Counted from the first letter of the stretch, positions 1-10,270 are shown. The stretch: DNA of 64,000 nt from Pantoea vagans (GCF_001506165.1 NZ_CP011427.1:1116001-1180000); one strand, 5' to 3'. The notes: generated from the sequence alone by a model not told the origin. Program-made: numbers and translations.

Positions 1-634
1 TCCAGCCGTAACCCCATTTGTTGCCGTTCAGATGCGCAATCTGCGTATTGGCAGGAATGCCGAGTGCGGCACCGGATTCTCCCGCGTAACGCTCGATTTT
101 TGCTTTGGCATAGACTGCATCAAAACCGACACCGAAGCTGAAGTGCTCGTTCAAACGGTAAGCGGTGCTGATATTAAAATTACCGGTCTGCAAATCGGTT
201 TTGCCGCCGTAACCGCCCGCGGTATAGCCATCATTGAATTCGGTGGCAAGACCGTAATTGGAGGTGACAGATGCGCCTACCCACCACTGATCATTGATCG
301 GGTGAACATAGTGAATATTGGGCACCCACTGATTTGGGGCAATATTTTTAGCATCAAGGCTGCGGCCAGAAGGGCTGGTACCCGTAATATTGACGTCAGG
401 ATCGATATAAACAGCACCGATGGAGAACGAAGGACGATCCATCAATGCCATGGTCGCGGGGTTGCGACTGGCGGATGCGGCGGTATCGCCCATCGCACCT
501 TCACCCGAATATGCACGACCTAAACCAATTGCTGAGAATTCATTAAGTTGAAAGCCTGCGGCGTAAACATGGGAAGAGACGAGCGCCACTGCAGCTGCCA
601 CAGCTGACTTTGCAAACAGGTTCTTATGGTTCAT
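1..634 (-). CDS. fadL: FadL long-chain fatty acid outer membrane transporter (3' end cut by window edge)
   Basis: Beta-barrel protein that takes long-chain fatty acids across the outer membrane. Translating the minus strand from the ATG at 634 gives a 25-residue signal peptide (positive N-terminus, Ala/Val-rich core, cleavage after VYA) and then the FadL-type mature start [20 protein letters not shown], with the NPA region (ASRNPATM) following. About 211 residues are visible and the frame stays open to base 1; the rest lies outside the window. A TGAGG ribosome binding site sits just upstream. Two FadR-like operators lie in the promoter region, as in E. coli, so repression without exogenous fatty acid is expected. 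Confidence 0.96.
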   Translation of the reverse strand, partial: MNHKNLFAKSAVAAAVALVSSHVYAAGFQLNEFSAIGLGRAYSGEGAMGDTAASASRNPATMALMDRPSFSIGAVYIDPDVNITGTSPSGRSLDAKNIAPNQWVPNIHYVHPINDQWWVGASVTSNYGLATEFNDGYTAGGYGGKTDLQTGNFNISTAYRLNEHFSFGVGFDAVYAKAKIERYAGESGAALGIPANTQIAHLNGNKWGYGW

Positions 635-719
635 GACCACAACCTCATCTAGATTTATTATTAAACGTTGTTACGTCGCGTAACAAAGGACGGCGGATTG
701 TAGGGACTGACGACAAAGA

Positions 720-736
720 CACATATCAGACCAGTG
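720..736 (-). promoter_or_regulatory. FadR operator, fadL distal/proximal pair member
   Basis: On the minus strand this reads CACTGGTCTGATATGTG, close to the FadR consensus (A-N-C-TGGTC-N-GA-N-N-TGT) and nearly the same as one of the two E. coli fadL operators as I recall them. It lies about 85 bp upstream of the fadL start. Inference from motif and gene context. Confidence 0.75.
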
Positions 737-743
737 CGACGAG

Positions 744-760
744 TATAGGTCCGACCTGTG
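744..760 (-). promoter_or_regulatory. FadR operator, second site upstream of fadL
   Basis: On the minus strand this reads CACAGGTCGGACCTATA, with the GGTC-N-GACC dyad typical of FadR sites. It is separated by 7 bp from the other fadL site, the same paired layout as in E. coli. Acyl-CoA binding to FadR would release both and turn on fadL. Confidence 0.75.
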
Positions 761-992
761 TATTTGTTGCAATATTGTTTTTTAAATATTTCCAATTTGA
801 TCGACAAAATCAGATCTGCTTAACAAAATCTTGTCGATGCCTCTCCAGCATAGCGGTCAAATTTGTTTTGGATCAATTTTTAGTGTGATATTCGTCACTT
901 AGCTGCTGAGAGATAGATGCCAGGGCGCGTGGAGCGTACACTTTGCGATAGAAAATGATCCGATTGTGTCGATTTATCGTCAGGAGAGAGCA

Positions 993-1289
993 ATGACTGA
1001 TGCCATTAAAAAATGCAGTGCTAACGAAACCGCAGCCTGTTGCTGTGTCGATGTGGGCACCGTGATGGACAATACCGATTGCACGGCCAGTTGGTCGGGC
1101 GTGTTTGCAGACCGCCATGCGGCGGAGGCGATGCTGACGCACCTGAGCGATAAAGCTCGTCAGGTTGAGTCCGAACCTTGTGATATTCGCGCAGACTTTG
1201 TTGAAGAAGCGGCTGCTGTTCGTCTCAATATCGATTTCACCTTTGCCTGCCAGGCCGAGACGCTGATTTTCCAGCTCGGCTTACGTTAA
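993..1289 (+). CDS. yfcZ: YfcZ/YiiS family small protein (DUF406)
   Basis: A 98-residue cytosolic protein of unknown function, similar in length to E. coli YfcZ (94 aa) and in the same place between fadL and fadI. The ATG at 993 is chosen because AGGAGAG sits about 5 bases upstream; an earlier in-frame start at 966 has no such site. The N-terminal half is cysteine-rich (ETAACCCVDVGTVMDNTDCT), which might indicate metal or redox chemistry, but that is a guess. It is followed by a stem-loop at 1297 and transcribed apart from fadI. Confidence 0.92.
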   Translation: MTDAIKKCSANETAACCCVDVGTVMDNTDCTASWSGVFADRHAAEAMLTHLSDKARQVESEPCDIRADFVEEAAAVRLNIDFTFACQAETLIFQLGLR

Positions 1290-1296
1290 TCCTGCG

Positions 1297-1320
1297 GCTG
1301 CCGGAAGCCCTCTCGGCAGC
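1297..1320 (+). terminator. stem-loop after yfcZ
   Basis: GCTGCCG pairs with CGGCAGC across a 10-base loop directly after the yfcZ stop codon. The T-run is poor (GTTAT), so it may be a weak terminator or an mRNA-stabilising hairpin. Confidence 0.5.
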
Positions 1321-1322
1321 GT

Positions 1323-1376
1323 TATACCCTTCATACTTCAAGTCCCCATGAGGGGAGTCGAATTATTTTGGGTATA
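1323..1376. repeat. palindromic intergenic repeat, short form (54 bp), copy 1
   Basis: A 54-bp element beginning TATACCCTTCATACTTCAAG and ending CGAATTATTTTGGGTATA, with inverted TATACCC/GGGTATA ends and an inner CCCCATGAGGGG hairpin. A near-identical 54-bp copy is at 42056 and a longer version at 48577. Size, ends and purely intergenic location suggest a non-autonomous repeat (MITE- or ERIC-like) common in Erwiniaceae-type genomes. Confidence 0.85.
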
Positions 1377-1452
1377 TTTCTTTTTCGTGTCTTCCCTCGC
1401 ACTTTTTTTCTTCTGTTATTGGCGACTTAGCAGCACCTGGTTAACACTGATG

Positions 1453-1469
1453 ATCAGGTCAGACCTGTT
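1453..1469. promoter_or_regulatory. FadR operator upstream of fadI
   Basis: ATCAGGTCAGACCTGTT contains the FadR core (GGTC-N-GACC-TGTT) and lies 40 bp before the fadI start. It accords with known FadR repression of fadIJ in E. coli. Motif is seen directly; binding is inferred. Confidence 0.75.
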
Positions 1470-1508
1470 TGGCAATGATGCTACGGTCGTAAATTACAGG
1501 TGAGTGCA

Positions 1509-2819
1509 ATGAGCAAAGCGCAGCCGCTGCTGACGCGTCAGGGCGAACGTATCGCCATAACCCACGGATTACGGACACCTTTTGCTCGCCAGGCGAGTGA
1601 CTTTCATGGCATCCCAGCACTTGAGCTGGGGCGCATGGTGGTGTCTGAACTCATGGCGCGTAGCGAATTACCGGTCGAGGTAATCGACCAACTGGTATTT
1701 GGTCAGGTGGTACAGATGCCGGAAGCGCCAAACATTGCGCGTGAGATCGTGCTGAGTAGCGGGTTGAGTGTGCACACCGATGCTTACAGCGTTAGCCGGG
1801 CTTGCGCCACCAGTTTTCAGGCCGTGGCCAATGTGGCTGAAAGTTTAATGGCGGGCACCATCAATGCCGGGATTGCAGGTGGAGCCGATTCATCCTCCGT
1901 TTTGCCGATAGGGGTCAGTAAGACGCTGGCGCGTGCGCTGGTGGATCTCAATAAGGCCCGCACCTTTAGCAAGAAGCTGCAAATCTTACGTCGTCTGCGC
2001 CCACGCGACCTCTTACCGGTGCCACCGGCCGTTGCGGAGTATTCCACCGGTTTGCGCATGGGTGACACCGCCGAGCAGATGGCGAAAACCCATGGCATTA
2101 CCCGTGAACAACAAGATGCCCTTGCACTGCGTTCTCATCAGCATGCGGCCCGCGCCTGGCAATCTGGCGTACTGGCGCAAGAAGTGATGCCCGCTTTTGT
2201 GCCCCCTTGGAAAGCCCCGATCGAACAGGATAACAACATCCGTTTCAACGCCAGTGCCAGTGATTACGCCAAACTGCGTCCAGCCTTTGATCGTCGCCAT
2301 GGTACGGTGACCGCCGCCAACAGCACGCCACTGACCGATGGCGCAGCCGCGGTGATTTTAATGCGTGAAGGCCGCGCGCGTGAGTTGGGTATTCCGCCAT
2401 TGGGCTATTTGCGCAGCTATGCCTTCACCGCCATTGATGTCTGGCAAGACATGCTGCTGGGTCCTGCCTATGCGTCCCCGCTGGCGCTGGAGCGAGCAGG
2501 CATCACCCTCAACGATTTGACGCTGATTGATATGCACGAAGCTTTTGCCGCGCAAACGCTCGCTAATCTGAAAATGTTCCGCGATGAACGCTTTGCCCGC
2601 GAGGTGCTGAATCGACCGCATGCCTTGGGTGAAGTCAATGAAGAACGATTCAACGTGCTGGGGGGATCGATTGCCTATGGTCATCCATTTGCTGCCACGG
2701 GCGCACGTATGATCACCCAAACGCTGCAAGAGCTAAGGCGTCGCGGCGGCGGGTTGGGGTTGGTGACCGCCTGCGCGGCGGGCGGATTAGGTACCGCGAT
2801 GGTTCTGGAGGCTGAATAA
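1509..2819 (+). CDS. fadI: FadI 3-ketoacyl-CoA thiolase (anaerobic beta-oxidation, beta subunit)
   Basis: Cleaves 3-ketoacyl-CoA with CoA to give acetyl-CoA in the FadIJ beta-oxidation complex. The 436-residue product matches the length of E. coli FadI. The nucleophile is Cys99 in SRACATSFQ; the catalytic His lies in [10 protein letters not shown] and the second Cys in [10 protein letters not shown] near the C-terminus. I chose the ATG at 1509 rather than the in-frame GTG at 1500 because the CAGGTGAG ribosome binding site is correctly spaced for 1509 and the length fits. The stop overlaps the fadJ start (TAATG), so the two are translationally coupled. An upstream FadR site suggests fatty-acid induction. 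Confidence 0.97.
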   Translation: MSKAQPLLTRQGERIAITHGLRTPFARQASDFHGIPALELGRMVVSELMARSELPVEVIDQLVFGQVVQMPEAPNIAREIVLSSGLSVHTDAYSVSRACATSFQAVANVAESLMAGTINAGIAGGADSSSVLPIGVSKTLARALVDLNKARTFSKKLQILRRLRPRDLLPVPPAVAEYSTGLRMGDTAEQMAKTHGITREQQDALALRSHQHAARAWQSGVLAQEVMPAFVPPWKAPIEQDNNIRFNASASDYAKLRPAFDRRHGTVTAANSTPLTDGAAAVILMREGRARELGIPPLGYLRSYAFTAIDVWQDMLLGPAYASPLALERAGITLNDLTLIDMHEAFAAQTLANLKMFRDERFAREVLNRPHALGEVNEERFNVLGGSIAYGHPFAATGARMITQTLQELRRRGGGLGLVTACAAGGLGTAMVLEAE

Positions 2820-4948
2820 TGAGCGAGTCCGCTTTCCATTTACATATGCGCCTCGACCATGTTGGGGTGATCACCATCGATGTGCCGGGCGAAAAGATGA
2901 ATACGCTCAAGGCCGAGTTTGTCCCGCAAATTAAAGCCGTGCTGGCAGAGGCGCGCAGTAATCCGCAGCTGGCGGGCCTGGTGCTGATTTCCGGTAAAAG
3001 CGATAACTTTGTGGCGGGTGCGGACATCAGCATGATCGCGCAGTGTCAAACGGCAGAAGAGGCGGAAACCCTGGCACGACAGGGGCAAGAGGTGATGGCA
3101 GAAATTGCGGCCTTACCCTTCCCGGTAGTGGCGGCGATACACGGTGCCTGTCTGGGGGGCGGTCTTGAACTGGCGCTGGCCTGCAGTGCGCGTATTTGCA
3201 CGCTGGATGACAAAACCCGGTTGGGGCTGCCCGAGGTTCAGCTGGGCCTGCTGCCAGGTTCCGGCGGCACACAGCGCCTGCCGAAGTTAATTGGCGTGCC
3301 ACAGGCGTTGCCGTTAATACTCAGTGGTAAGCAACTGCGCGCGAAGCAGGCATTAAAGCTGGGTGTAGTAGATGACGCCGTTCCGCAATCGATTCTGCTG
3401 GAAACCGCCATTGCACGGGTACACAAAGGTCGTATTTCGCGTCGTGAGTTATCACGCCGCGATCGGCTGATGCAGGCACCGCTGATGCGTTCATTATTAT
3501 TCTCGATGGCAAAGCGCCAGACGGACAGTAAAACCCAAGGCAACTATCCCGCAGCAGATCGTATTCTGCAGGTGGTGCGCGTGGGGCTGGAGCAGGGGAG
3601 CGACGCCGGTCACGCTGCTGAAGCTCGCGCATTTGGCCAGTTGGCCATGACCCCTGAATCGGCCGCGCTGCGCAGCCTGTTCTTTGCCTCAACCGCATTA
3701 AAGAAAGAAGCGATGGCTGATGCAGAACCGCGCACGCTGAAGCAGATTGGTGTGCTGGGTGGCGGATTGATGGGGGGCGGCATTGCCAGCGTAACGGCGA
3801 TCAAGGCCGGTTTACCGGTACGTATCAAAGATATCAACCTTAACGGCGTCAATCACGCGTTGCAATATAGCTGGGATCTGCTGAGCCAAAAGGTGAAACG
3901 CCGCCAGTTAAAAGCGGCTGAACGCCAACAGCAGATGGCGCGCATTAGCGGCGGAACGGACTATCAAGGTTTTAGCCAGCGCGATCTGGTGATCGAAGCG
4001 GTGTTTGAAGACCTGGCGCTTAAGCAACAGATGGTGGCGGAAATCGAAACACAGTGTCAGCCGCACACCATTTTTGCCTCTAATACCTCCTCGCTGCCGA
4101 TTGGCGACATCGCGTCAAACGCGCAGCGCCCGGAGAATGTGATTGGTCTGCATTACTTCAGTCCGGTCGACAAAATGCCGCTGGTGGAGGTGATCCCGCA
4201 TGCTGGTACTTCCGCCGAGACTATCGCAACCACGGTGCAGCTGGCTCGTCAGCAGGGAAAAACCGCGGTGGTAGTGGCCGATCGCCCTGGCTTCTACGTT
4301 AACCGTATTCTTGCACCCTATATAAATGAAGCAATGCGTTGCCTGCTTGAAGGTGAGCCGGTGGATCATATCGACCGCGCATTAGTGAAGTTTGGCTTCC
4401 CAGTGGGGCCGCTGCAGCTGCTTGATGAAGTGGGCATTGATGTGGGCAGTAAAATCAGCCCCATTTTGCAACAGGCCTACGGTGCGCGGTTCAGTGCACC
4501 CGATGCGGTCAATGCTATCCTGGCGGATGGCCGTAAAGGGCGTAAAAACCAAAAGGGGTTCTACCTTTACAGCGCTTCACGCTGGCCGGGTAAACGCAAA
4601 GTGGATGATTCGATTTATGCGTTATTGAACGCCAAACCGCAGGCGAAGCAGAGCGAAGAGCAGATCGCACAGCGCTGTGTGATGATGATGCTGAATGAAG
4701 CGGCGCGCTGTCTGGATGAAGCGGTGATCCGCAGTGCCAGAGATGGCGATATGGCGGCCGTATTTGGCATCGGTTTTCCGCCGTTTTTGGGCGGCCCGTT
4801 CCGTTATATGGATCAGCGCGGCGTGCTTGACATCGTCAACACATTACGCGCATTAATGCAGCAACAGGGCGACCGTTTTGCGCCCTGTGACGCTTTGATG
4901 GCAATGTCAGAAGCGCAAACGAATTTTTACACTTCTGCACAATCATGA
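2819..4948 (+). CDS. fadJ: FadJ multifunctional beta-oxidation protein (enoyl-CoA hydratase / 3-hydroxyacyl-CoA dehydrogenase)
   Basis: Alpha subunit of the FadIJ complex, 709 residues (E. coli FadJ 714). The N-terminal third is a crotonase domain with oxyanion-hole segments ADISM and [16 protein letters not shown] Rossmann NAD-binding motif [13 protein letters not shown] begins near residue 311, followed by the 3-hydroxyacyl-CoA dehydrogenase signature around [17 protein letters not shown] and PGFYVNRIL. It hydrates enoyl-CoA and oxidises 3-hydroxyacyl-CoA for FadI to cleave. The start codon overlaps the fadI stop by one base. Confidence 0.97.
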   Translation: MSESAFHLHMRLDHVGVITIDVPGEKMNTLKAEFVPQIKAVLAEARSNPQLAGLVLISGKSDNFVAGADISMIAQCQTAEEAETLARQGQEVMAEIAALPFPVVAAIHGACLGGGLELALACSARICTLDDKTRLGLPEVQLGLLPGSGGTQRLPKLIGVPQALPLILSGKQLRAKQALKLGVVDDAVPQSILLETAIARVHKGRISRRELSRRDRLMQAPLMRSLLFSMAKRQTDSKTQGNYPAADRILQVVRVGLEQGSDAGHAAEARAFGQLAMTPESAALRSLFFASTALKKEAMADAEPRTLKQIGVLGGGLMGGGIASVTAIKAGLPVRIKDINLNGVNHALQYSWDLLSQKVKRRQLKAAERQQQMARISGGTDYQGFSQRDLVIEAVFEDLALKQQMVAEIETQCQPHTIFASNTSSLPIGDIASNAQRPENVIGLHYFSPVDKMPLVEVIPHAGTSAETIATTVQLARQQGKTAVVVADRPGFYVNRILAPYINEAMRCLLEGEPVDHIDRALVKFGFPVGPLQLLDEVGIDVGSKISPILQQAYGARFSAPDAVNAILADGRKGRKNQKGFYLYSASRWPGKRKVDDSIYALLNAKPQAKQSEEQIAQRCVMMMLNEAARCLDEAVIRSARDGDMAAVFGIGFPPFLGGPFRYMDQRGVLDIVNTLRALMQQQGDRFAPCDALMAMSEAQTNFYTSAQS

Positions 4949-5143
4949 ATAGGCGCAAAGATTCAGCGGGTTAGAAATGGGGCTGTGCAACAGGTGGCGC
5001 GGCACCATTCTGAGATGTGCTTATTTAATAAACAACCGGTTGACTATACTGAAGCCATTGGGGTAAAACACACCGTTCATTCGCAGAATGAAGCGTCTGG
5101 TGCTGTGGTACCCGACGATATCGACAAACAACAGCGGTGCTTT

Positions 5144-5626
5144 ATGCAAGTTTTTATCATGCGTCACGGCGATGCAGCTCTGGAAGCAGCAAGTGATTCG
5201 GTACGCCCTTTAACAATCTGTGGCTGTGATGAATCACGCCAGATGGCGAGCTGGCTGAACGGCCAGGCGCTGGATATCGAACGAGTGTTAGTGAGCCCCT
5301 ATCTGCGTGCTGAGCAAACGCTCGCCACAGTCCGTGAGGCGCTGACGTTACCAGAAGGGCAGGATGTGTTGCCGGAACTGACGCCAGGTGGTGATCCGGG
5401 CATGGTGGCCTGTTATCTGCAGGCACTGGCGCAGCAGGGTGTTAAATCGGCGTTGGTGATTTCGCATCTGCCGCTGGTGGGGTATCTGGTTTCAGAACTC
5501 TGTCCGCAGGAAGCGCCACCGATGTTTGCGACTTCCGCGATAGCCTACGTGAACTTTGATGCAGATGCCTGTGAAGGCAAGCTGGAGTGGCAGGTCAGCC
5601 CGTCAAAACTGGCCAAAGCGATGTAA
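5144..5626 (+). CDS. sixA: SixA phosphohistidine phosphatase
   Basis: A 160-residue histidine phosphatase (E. coli SixA 161), cytosolic. The RHG signature is at residues 7-9 (IMRHGDA) with the catalytic His8; a second conserved His is in VISHLPLVG. In E. coli it dephosphorylates the HPt domain of ArcB and the nitrogen phosphotransferase protein NPr. An in-frame upstream start at 4985 is rejected: the extra 53 residues look non-coding and the family starts at MQVFIMRHGD. Its 3' end faces smrB with a shared terminator. Confidence 0.95.
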   Translation: MQVFIMRHGDAALEAASDSVRPLTICGCDESRQMASWLNGQALDIERVLVSPYLRAEQTLATVREALTLPEGQDVLPELTPGGDPGMVACYLQALAQQGVKSALVISHLPLVGYLVSELCPQEAPPMFATSAIAYVNFDADACEGKLEWQVSPSKLAKAM

Positions 5627-5641
5627 ATTCGCCAATGCTAT

Positions 5642-5670
5642 GGGCCGCAATCGCGGCCCTTTCCTTTTCT
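5642..5670. terminator. terminator between sixA and smrB
   Basis: Perfect 7-bp stem GGGCCGC/GCGGCCC with loop AATC, followed by a T-rich tract. It lies between the convergent sixA and smrB genes and best suits sixA transcripts. Confidence 0.85.
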
Positions 5671-5672
5671 GC

Positions 5673-6221
5673 TCAAGGCAGTTCCGGCGGTTGCCACTCT
5701 TCCACTTCTATCAGCACCAGTAACGCTGCATCTCCGCCAAAAAGCTTGGGCGCCTGATGAAATGCCATCACATGCGGATGTTGTGCCAACCACAGTGGCG
5801 TTTGCTGTTTGAGAATATGTTTGCCGTGCCCGGTCATGACGCTGGCACAGAACAAGTGTTCACGCCGGCAGGCGGCAATCAGCGCACCCAACTCCTGTTT
5901 AGCCTGCTGCTGTCTCAACCCGTGCAAATCGAGAAAAATCTCGGGCGTGTAGTCGCCGCGTCGTAACTTCTTCAATTCATAGTGGCTGACATCCGCACGC
6001 ACATAGCGCATCGGCCCATCGCTGGAGAGCAGAGGCTGAAATTCATCTGAGAAGTAATGGCTGTTATCGGCCTGTTCAGAAAGCAGCCTTTTCAACGGAA
6101 CTTCGCGGGTTTTCACCACCGGTTTATGCACGATGGTGTCTTGTTTAAGCTTACGCGTTCCGCTCATTAATTCACGAAACAGCGCCTGATCGTCCTGGTT
6201 TAGCGGTGTCTTCTTACTCAT
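5673..6221 (-). CDS. smrB: SmrB, Smr-domain endonuclease for collided ribosomes
   Basis: 182 residues (E. coli SmrB/YfcN 183). The C-terminal Smr domain shows the LDLHGLR motif and the TGHGKH loop. In E. coli SmrB binds collided ribosomes (disomes) and cleaves the mRNA between them, feeding ribosome rescue. The N-terminal arm is charged and likely mediates ribosome contact. The ATG at 6221 (MSKKTPLN) fits the family; a longer frame to 6287 would extend into the prmB leader. Transcribed divergently from prmB. Confidence 0.95.
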   Translation of the reverse strand: MSKKTPLNQDDQALFRELMSGTRKLKQDTIVHKPVVKTREVPLKRLLSEQADNSHYFSDEFQPLLSSDGPMRYVRADVSHYELKKLRRGDYTPEIFLDLHGLRQQQAKQELGALIAACRREHLFCASVMTGHGKHILKQQTPLWLAQHPHVMAFHQAPKLFGGDAALLVLIEVEEWQPPELP

Positions 6222-6377
6222 GGCTCGGCAATGGGTTAAAAAGCTGGTTAACAGCCGGTGGCATACCTTAACGCGGGGCGTTAACAAATGTCAGCTTTTT
6301 CGCCTCATCGCGCTGAATTCTGCCCGGCTTCGTGGCAAACTATCCGCCGATTGATTTTAAGGCCTGCGGAGGGCTAC

Positions 6378-7310
6378 GTGGACAAGATTTTCGTCGATGA
6401 GGCAGTGAGTGAACTGCACACCATTCAGGATATGCTGCGCTGGGCTGTCAGCCGTTTTTCGGCGGCAGGCATTTGGTACGGCCACGGCACGGATAATCCC
6501 TGGGACGAAGCAGTCCAACTGGTTCTGCCAACGCTATGGTTGCCGCTGGATATTCCCGAAGATATGCGCCACGCGCGCCTCACCGCCAGTGAGCGTCATC
6601 GCATTGTTGAACGCGTGATTCGTCGCGTCAATGAGCGTATCCCAGTGGCCTACCTCACTAACAAAGCCTGGTTCTGCGGCCATGAGTTCTATGTCGACGA
6701 GCGCGTGTTAGTGCCGCGTTCACCGATTGGTGAGCTGATCGAAAACCGTTTTGCCGGGCTGATTAGCCAGCAACCCCATCACATTCTCGACATGTGCACC
6801 GGCAGCGGCTGCATCGCGATTGCCTGCGCTTACGCTTTCCCGGAAGCCGAAGTGGATGCGGTAGATATTTCTACCGATGCCCTGGCTGTGGCTGAGCAGA
6901 ACATTGAAGAGCATGGCCTGATGCATCATGTCACGCCGATTCGTGCGGATCTGTTCCGTGGTCTGCCGCAGGTGAAATATGATCTGATCGTCACTAATCC
7001 GCCGTATGTGGATGCGGAAGATATGGACGACCTGCCAAACGAATATCGCCATGAGCCGGAGCTGGGCTTAGCCGCGGGCAGCGATGGTTTGAAACTGGTG
7101 CGCCGTATTCTCTCTTGCGCCCCGGATTATCTCAGCGAGCAGGGCGTGCTGATTTGTGAAGTGGGCAACAGCATGGTGCACATGATTGAACAGTATCCGG
7201 ATGTGCCTTTCACCTGGCTGGAATTTGATAACGGCGGTGACGGCGTATTCATGCTGACGCGCGAGCAGATTGTCGCGGCACAGCATCACTTCTCTTTCTA
7301 TAAAGACTAA
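6378..7310 (+). CDS. prmB: PrmB, ribosomal protein uL3 glutamine methyltransferase
   Basis: N5-glutamine methyltransferase for ribosomal protein uL3, 310 residues as in E. coli. The S-adenosylmethionine site is seen in [14 protein letters not shown] and the substrate-Gln motif NPPY at about 207-210. The GTG at 6378 ([10 protein letters not shown]) is chosen because it equals the E. coli start and has a GGAGG box just before it; an earlier ATG at 6288 in the same frame adds 30 residues with no family match. Likely co-transcribed with aroC 45 bp downstream. Confidence 0.95.
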   Translation: MDKIFVDEAVSELHTIQDMLRWAVSRFSAAGIWYGHGTDNPWDEAVQLVLPTLWLPLDIPEDMRHARLTASERHRIVERVIRRVNERIPVAYLTNKAWFCGHEFYVDERVLVPRSPIGELIENRFAGLISQQPHHILDMCTGSGCIAIACAYAFPEAEVDAVDISTDALAVAEQNIEEHGLMHHVTPIRADLFRGLPQVKYDLIVTNPPYVDAEDMDDLPNEYRHEPELGLAAGSDGLKLVRRILSCAPDYLSEQGVLICEVGNSMVHMIEQYPDVPFTWLEFDNGGDGVFMLTREQIVAAQHHFSFYKD

Positions 7311-7315
7311 AATCG

Positions 7316-7331
7316 GGGCGAGCGCTCGCCC
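7316..7331. other. perfect 16-bp GC palindrome between prmB and aroC
   Basis: GGGCGAGCGCTCGCCC is fully self-complementary and lies between the prmB stop and the aroC ribosome binding site. There is no T-run, so it is more likely an intercistronic mRNA hairpin than a terminator. Confidence 0.5.
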
Positions 7332-7355
7332 GCAACATCGCAACAAGGAACCACA

Positions 7356-8441
7356 ATGGCCGGAAACAGCATCGGACACGTTTTTCGCGTAACCACCTTT
7401 GGCGAGTCGCATGGTATTGCGCTGGGCTGCATTGTTGACGGTGTGCCACCTGGCATTCCGCTGACTGAAGCCGATATTCAGCACGATCTCGATCGCCGCC
7501 GCCCGGGCACCTCGCGCTATACCACGCAGCGTCGTGAGCCAGATCAGGTGAAAATTTTGTCCGGTGTGTTTGAGGGCGTCACGACGGGCACCTCCATCGG
7601 CTTGCTGATTGAGAATACCGACCAGCGTTCGCAGGATTACAGCGCCATCAAAGATCTGTTCCGTCCGGGGCATGCGGATTACACCTACGAGCAGAAATAT
7701 GGCATGCGCGACTACCGTGGAGGCGGCCGTTCATCTGCTCGTGAGACTGCGATGCGCGTGGCAGCAGGGGCGATTGCCAAAAAATATCTGCAGATGAAGC
7801 ATGGTATTCAGGTGCGCGGCTATCTGGCGCAGATTGGTGATGTGGCCTGTGAGTTGAAAGACTGGAGCATCGTGGAGGAGAACCCGTTCTTCTGCCCGGA
7901 TGCATCAAAACTGGAAGCGCTCGACGAACTGATGCGTGGCCTGAAGAAAGAGGGTGACTCGATCGGTGCCAAGGTAACGGTGATGGCGGAAAACGTCCCG
8001 CCAGGACTGGGTGAGCCGGTGTTCGATCGACTGGATGCCGATTTGGCCCACGCGCTGATGAGCATTAACGCGGTGAAAGGCGTAGAGATCGGCGACGGTT
8101 TCGCGGTGATCAACCAGCGTGGCAGCCAGCACCGCGATGAAATTCGTGCCGATGGCTTCCAGAGTAACCATGCGGGCGGCATCCTCGGTGGGATCAGCAG
8201 TGGGCAAACCATCAGCGCTAATCTGGCGATGAAACCCACTTCCAGCATCACCGTTCCGGGGAAAACCATTACCCGTGATGGCGAAGAAGTCGAGATGATC
8301 ACTAAAGGTCGTCACGATCCTTGCGTCGGTATCCGTGCGGTGCCGATCGCGGAAGCGATGATGGCGATTGTGTTGATGGACCACCTGTTGCGCCAGCGTG
8401 CGCAGAACGGTGACGTCAACAGCACAGTACCGCGCTGGTAA
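7356..8441 (+). CDS. aroC: AroC chorismate synthase
   Basis: Last step of the shikimate pathway: 5-enolpyruvylshikimate-3-phosphate to chorismate, using reduced FMN. 361 residues, identical to the E. coli length. Family signatures are visible: GESHG near residue 11-15, [16 protein letters not shown], and the C-terminal [18 protein letters not shown]. It has an AAGGAAC ribosome binding site and is followed after 7 bp by mepA, the usual enterobacterial order. Confidence 0.98.
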   Translation: MAGNSIGHVFRVTTFGESHGIALGCIVDGVPPGIPLTEADIQHDLDRRRPGTSRYTTQRREPDQVKILSGVFEGVTTGTSIGLLIENTDQRSQDYSAIKDLFRPGHADYTYEQKYGMRDYRGGGRSSARETAMRVAAGAIAKKYLQMKHGIQVRGYLAQIGDVACELKDWSIVEENPFFCPDASKLEALDELMRGLKKEGDSIGAKVTVMAENVPPGLGEPVFDRLDADLAHALMSINAVKGVEIGDGFAVINQRGSQHRDEIRADGFQSNHAGGILGGISSGQTISANLAMKPTSSITVPGKTITRDGEEVEMITKGRHDPCVGIRAVPIAEAMMAIVLMDHLLRQRAQNGDVNSTVPRW

Positions 8442-8448
8442 GCCATTG

Positions 8449-9273
8449 ATGCGCCGCCTGCTCATCACCGTTGCCGCGCTGTTGTGCAGTGCGGCCGCCT
8501 TTGCTGCCACGCCCTGGCAGCAAATTCATCAGCCGATCGCCGGTAGCCCGCAGTCGATTGGTGGTTTTGCTAACGGCTGTATTATCGGTGCACAACAGCT
8601 GCCGCTTAATGCGCCGAACTATCAGGTGATGCGTCAGGATCAGCGTCGCTATTATGGTCATCCGGATCTTATCGCCTTTATTCAGCGTCTCAGCAACCAG
8701 GTGCACCAGTTGCAGTTGGGGCAAGTGTTAATTGGCGATATGGGCATGGCCGCAGGTGGGCGTTTCAGCAGTGGTCACGCCAGCCATCAAACCGGCCTGG
8801 ATGTCGATATCTGGCTGCAACTGCCGCAAACCCGTTGGACTGCACAGCAGTTGTTGAAGCCGCAACCGCTCGATCTGGTGGCCCCGGATGATAAGCAGGT
8901 GATTGCGCGTCACTGGCAGCCGCAAATTGATAGCCTGATTAAACTGGCCGCCAAAGATGATGAAGTCACGCGCATCTTCGTTAATCCGGCGATCAAAAAG
9001 CAGCTTTGTGCTGATGCGGGTAGCGATCGTGCCTGGCTGAACAAAGTGCGACCGTGGTTTGCCCATCGTGCACATATGCACGTGCGTCTGCGCTGTCCGG
9101 CTGGCAGCCTGGAGTGCGAAGATCAGGCGGCACCACCACCGGGCGACGGTTGTGGTGCGGAGCTGGATAGCTGGTTCTTGCCGAAAAAACCTGGCAGCAC
9201 GCCACCGGTGAAGAAGACGCCGCCGCCGTTGCCGCCGTCGTGTCAGGCATTACTGGATCGTCATTTGCTCTAG
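8449..9273 (+). CDS. mepA: MepA penicillin-insensitive murein endopeptidase
   Basis: Periplasmic LAS-family metallopeptidase that cleaves D-alanyl-meso-diaminopimelyl crosslinks in peptidoglycan. 274 residues, as in E. coli. A signal peptide ([19 protein letters not shown], cleavage after residue 19) begins at the ATG at 8449, 7 bp after the aroC stop; the earlier in-frame start inside aroC lacks this logic. Zinc motifs: [15 protein letters not shown] and [10 protein letters not shown]. The C-terminal tail is proline-rich ([10 protein letters not shown]) with cysteines for disulfides. Confidence 0.96.
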   Translation: MRRLLITVAALLCSAAAFAATPWQQIHQPIAGSPQSIGGFANGCIIGAQQLPLNAPNYQVMRQDQRRYYGHPDLIAFIQRLSNQVHQLQLGQVLIGDMGMAAGGRFSSGHASHQTGLDVDIWLQLPQTRWTAQQLLKPQPLDLVAPDDKQVIARHWQPQIDSLIKLAAKDDEVTRIFVNPAIKKQLCADAGSDRAWLNKVRPWFAHRAHMHVRLRCPAGSLECEDQAAPPPGDGCGAELDSWFLPKKPGSTPPVKKTPPPLPPSCQALLDRHLL

Positions 9274-9274
9274 C

Positions 9275-9317
9275 CTTGATTCTTCACGCCGCAGGTGCGT
9301 TGGCTGCAAAGCGAATT
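9275..9317. repeat. direct repeat unit A (degenerate intergenic repeat)
   Basis: About 43 bp, CTTGATTCTTCACGCCGCAG and onward to a GCGAATT end, repeated 65 bp downstream with few changes. The core (CGCAGGTGCGTTGGCTGC) resembles the body of the TATACCC-type palindromic repeats elsewhere in the window, suggesting a decayed relative. Confidence 0.7.
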
Positions 9318-9339
9318 ATCAAGGTCATACGACTGAAAA

Positions 9340-9382
9340 CTTGGTTCTTCACGCCGCTGGTGCATTGGCTGCAACGAGAATT
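9340..9382. repeat. direct repeat unit B (degenerate intergenic repeat)
   Basis: Second unit, CTTGGTTCTTCACGCCGCTG through GAGAATT, offset exactly 65 bp from unit A. Lies just before yfcA, whose ribosome binding region follows it. Looks like a tandem duplication of a 65-bp block. Confidence 0.7.
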
Positions 9383-9405
9383 TTAAAGTTATATATGAGA
9401 CAAAA

Positions 9406-10203
9406 ATGGATTTCTTCGTTGTAAGCCCACTCGTGCTGGGCGTGCTATTTCTGGTTGCGGTGCTGGCGGCGTTTATTGACTCCATCGCCGGTGGCGGTGG
9501 TTTGCTCACCGTTCCCTCGTTACTGGCTGCCGGGCTCTCACCGGCGCAGGCGTTAGCCACCAATAAATTACAGTCAGTAGGCGGTTCTTTCTCTGCCAGC
9601 CTCTACTTTGTGCGTCGCGGCGCGGTGAAACTGCGTGAACAGCGGCTCAATATCGCCATGACCTTTATTGGCGCGGTCTGCGGCACGGTATTGATTCAAC
9701 ACATCCAGGCCGATGTGTTGCGCCAGATTCTGCCTATTCTGTTGATCAGCATCGGCTTATGGTTCCTGCTGATGCCACGCTTGGGTGAATCCGATCGTGA
9801 ACATCGTCTGCAAGGTTTCGCCTATGCGCTGGTGGGCGGCGGCTGTGTGGGATTCTACGACGGCTTTTTCGGGCCGGGCGCCGGTTCATTCTATGCATTG
9901 GCGTTTGTGACACTGTGCGGATTCAATCTGGCAAAAGCCACTGCCCACGCCAAAGTCTTAAATTTCACTTCCAACTTTGCGAGCCTACTGTTCTTTATGT
10001 TCGGCGGGAAAGTGGTGTGGGGCACCGGCGCGATCATGCTGATTGGCGCGTTTTGTGGTGCGCGCCTTGGCGCAAGGCTGGTGCTGAGCCGCGGTCAGAA
10101 ACTTATACGCCCGATGGTGGTCACCGTCTCCGCAGTGATGAGCGCTAAACTGTTATGGGATAGTCACGGCAGCGCGCTGCTGGCGTGGATGGCGACCCTG
10201 TGA
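9406..10203 (+). CDS. yfcA: YfcA, TauE/SafE family inner membrane transporter
   Basis: 265-residue hydrophobic protein (E. coli YfcA 269) with about eight membrane segments and the TauE/SafE pattern IDSIAGGGGLLTVPSLLAAG near the N-terminus and again CVGFYDGFFGPGAGSFYALAF mid-protein. The family moves anions such as sulfite, sulfonates or organosulfur compounds, but the YfcA substrate is unknown. Position between mepA and epmC is conserved. Confidence 0.93.
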   Translation: MDFFVVSPLVLGVLFLVAVLAAFIDSIAGGGGLLTVPSLLAAGLSPAQALATNKLQSVGGSFSASLYFVRRGAVKLREQRLNIAMTFIGAVCGTVLIQHIQADVLRQILPILLISIGLWFLLMPRLGESDREHRLQGFAYALVGGGCVGFYDGFFGPGAGSFYALAFVTLCGFNLAKATAHAKVLNFTSNFASLLFFMFGGKVVWGTGAIMLIGAFCGARLGARLVLSRGQKLIRPMVVTVSAVMSAKLLWDSHGSALLAWMATL

Positions 10204-10270
10204 ACCAACACTCGTCAAGACCGGCTACCAATGCGACAATGGCTACAGTTTTTTTAAAGATTAAAATATT

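Larger units (their letters stand above)
635..992. other. fadL-yfcZ divergent intergenic region
   Basis: This 358-bp gap separates divergently transcribed fadL and yfcZ. It holds the two FadR-like sites (720-760) and an AT-rich stretch around 760-840 that probably includes the yfcZ promoter. I see no open reading frame with a credible ribosome binding site and no recognisable RNA gene. Confidence 0.6.

Noticed and set aside
32..523. 163-codon open frame on the plus strand
   Set aside because: It is antisense to fadL, whose minus-strand translation is a clear match with signal peptide.
7905..8510. 201-codon minus-strand frame
   Set aside because: Antisense to aroC and mepA, which are secure.
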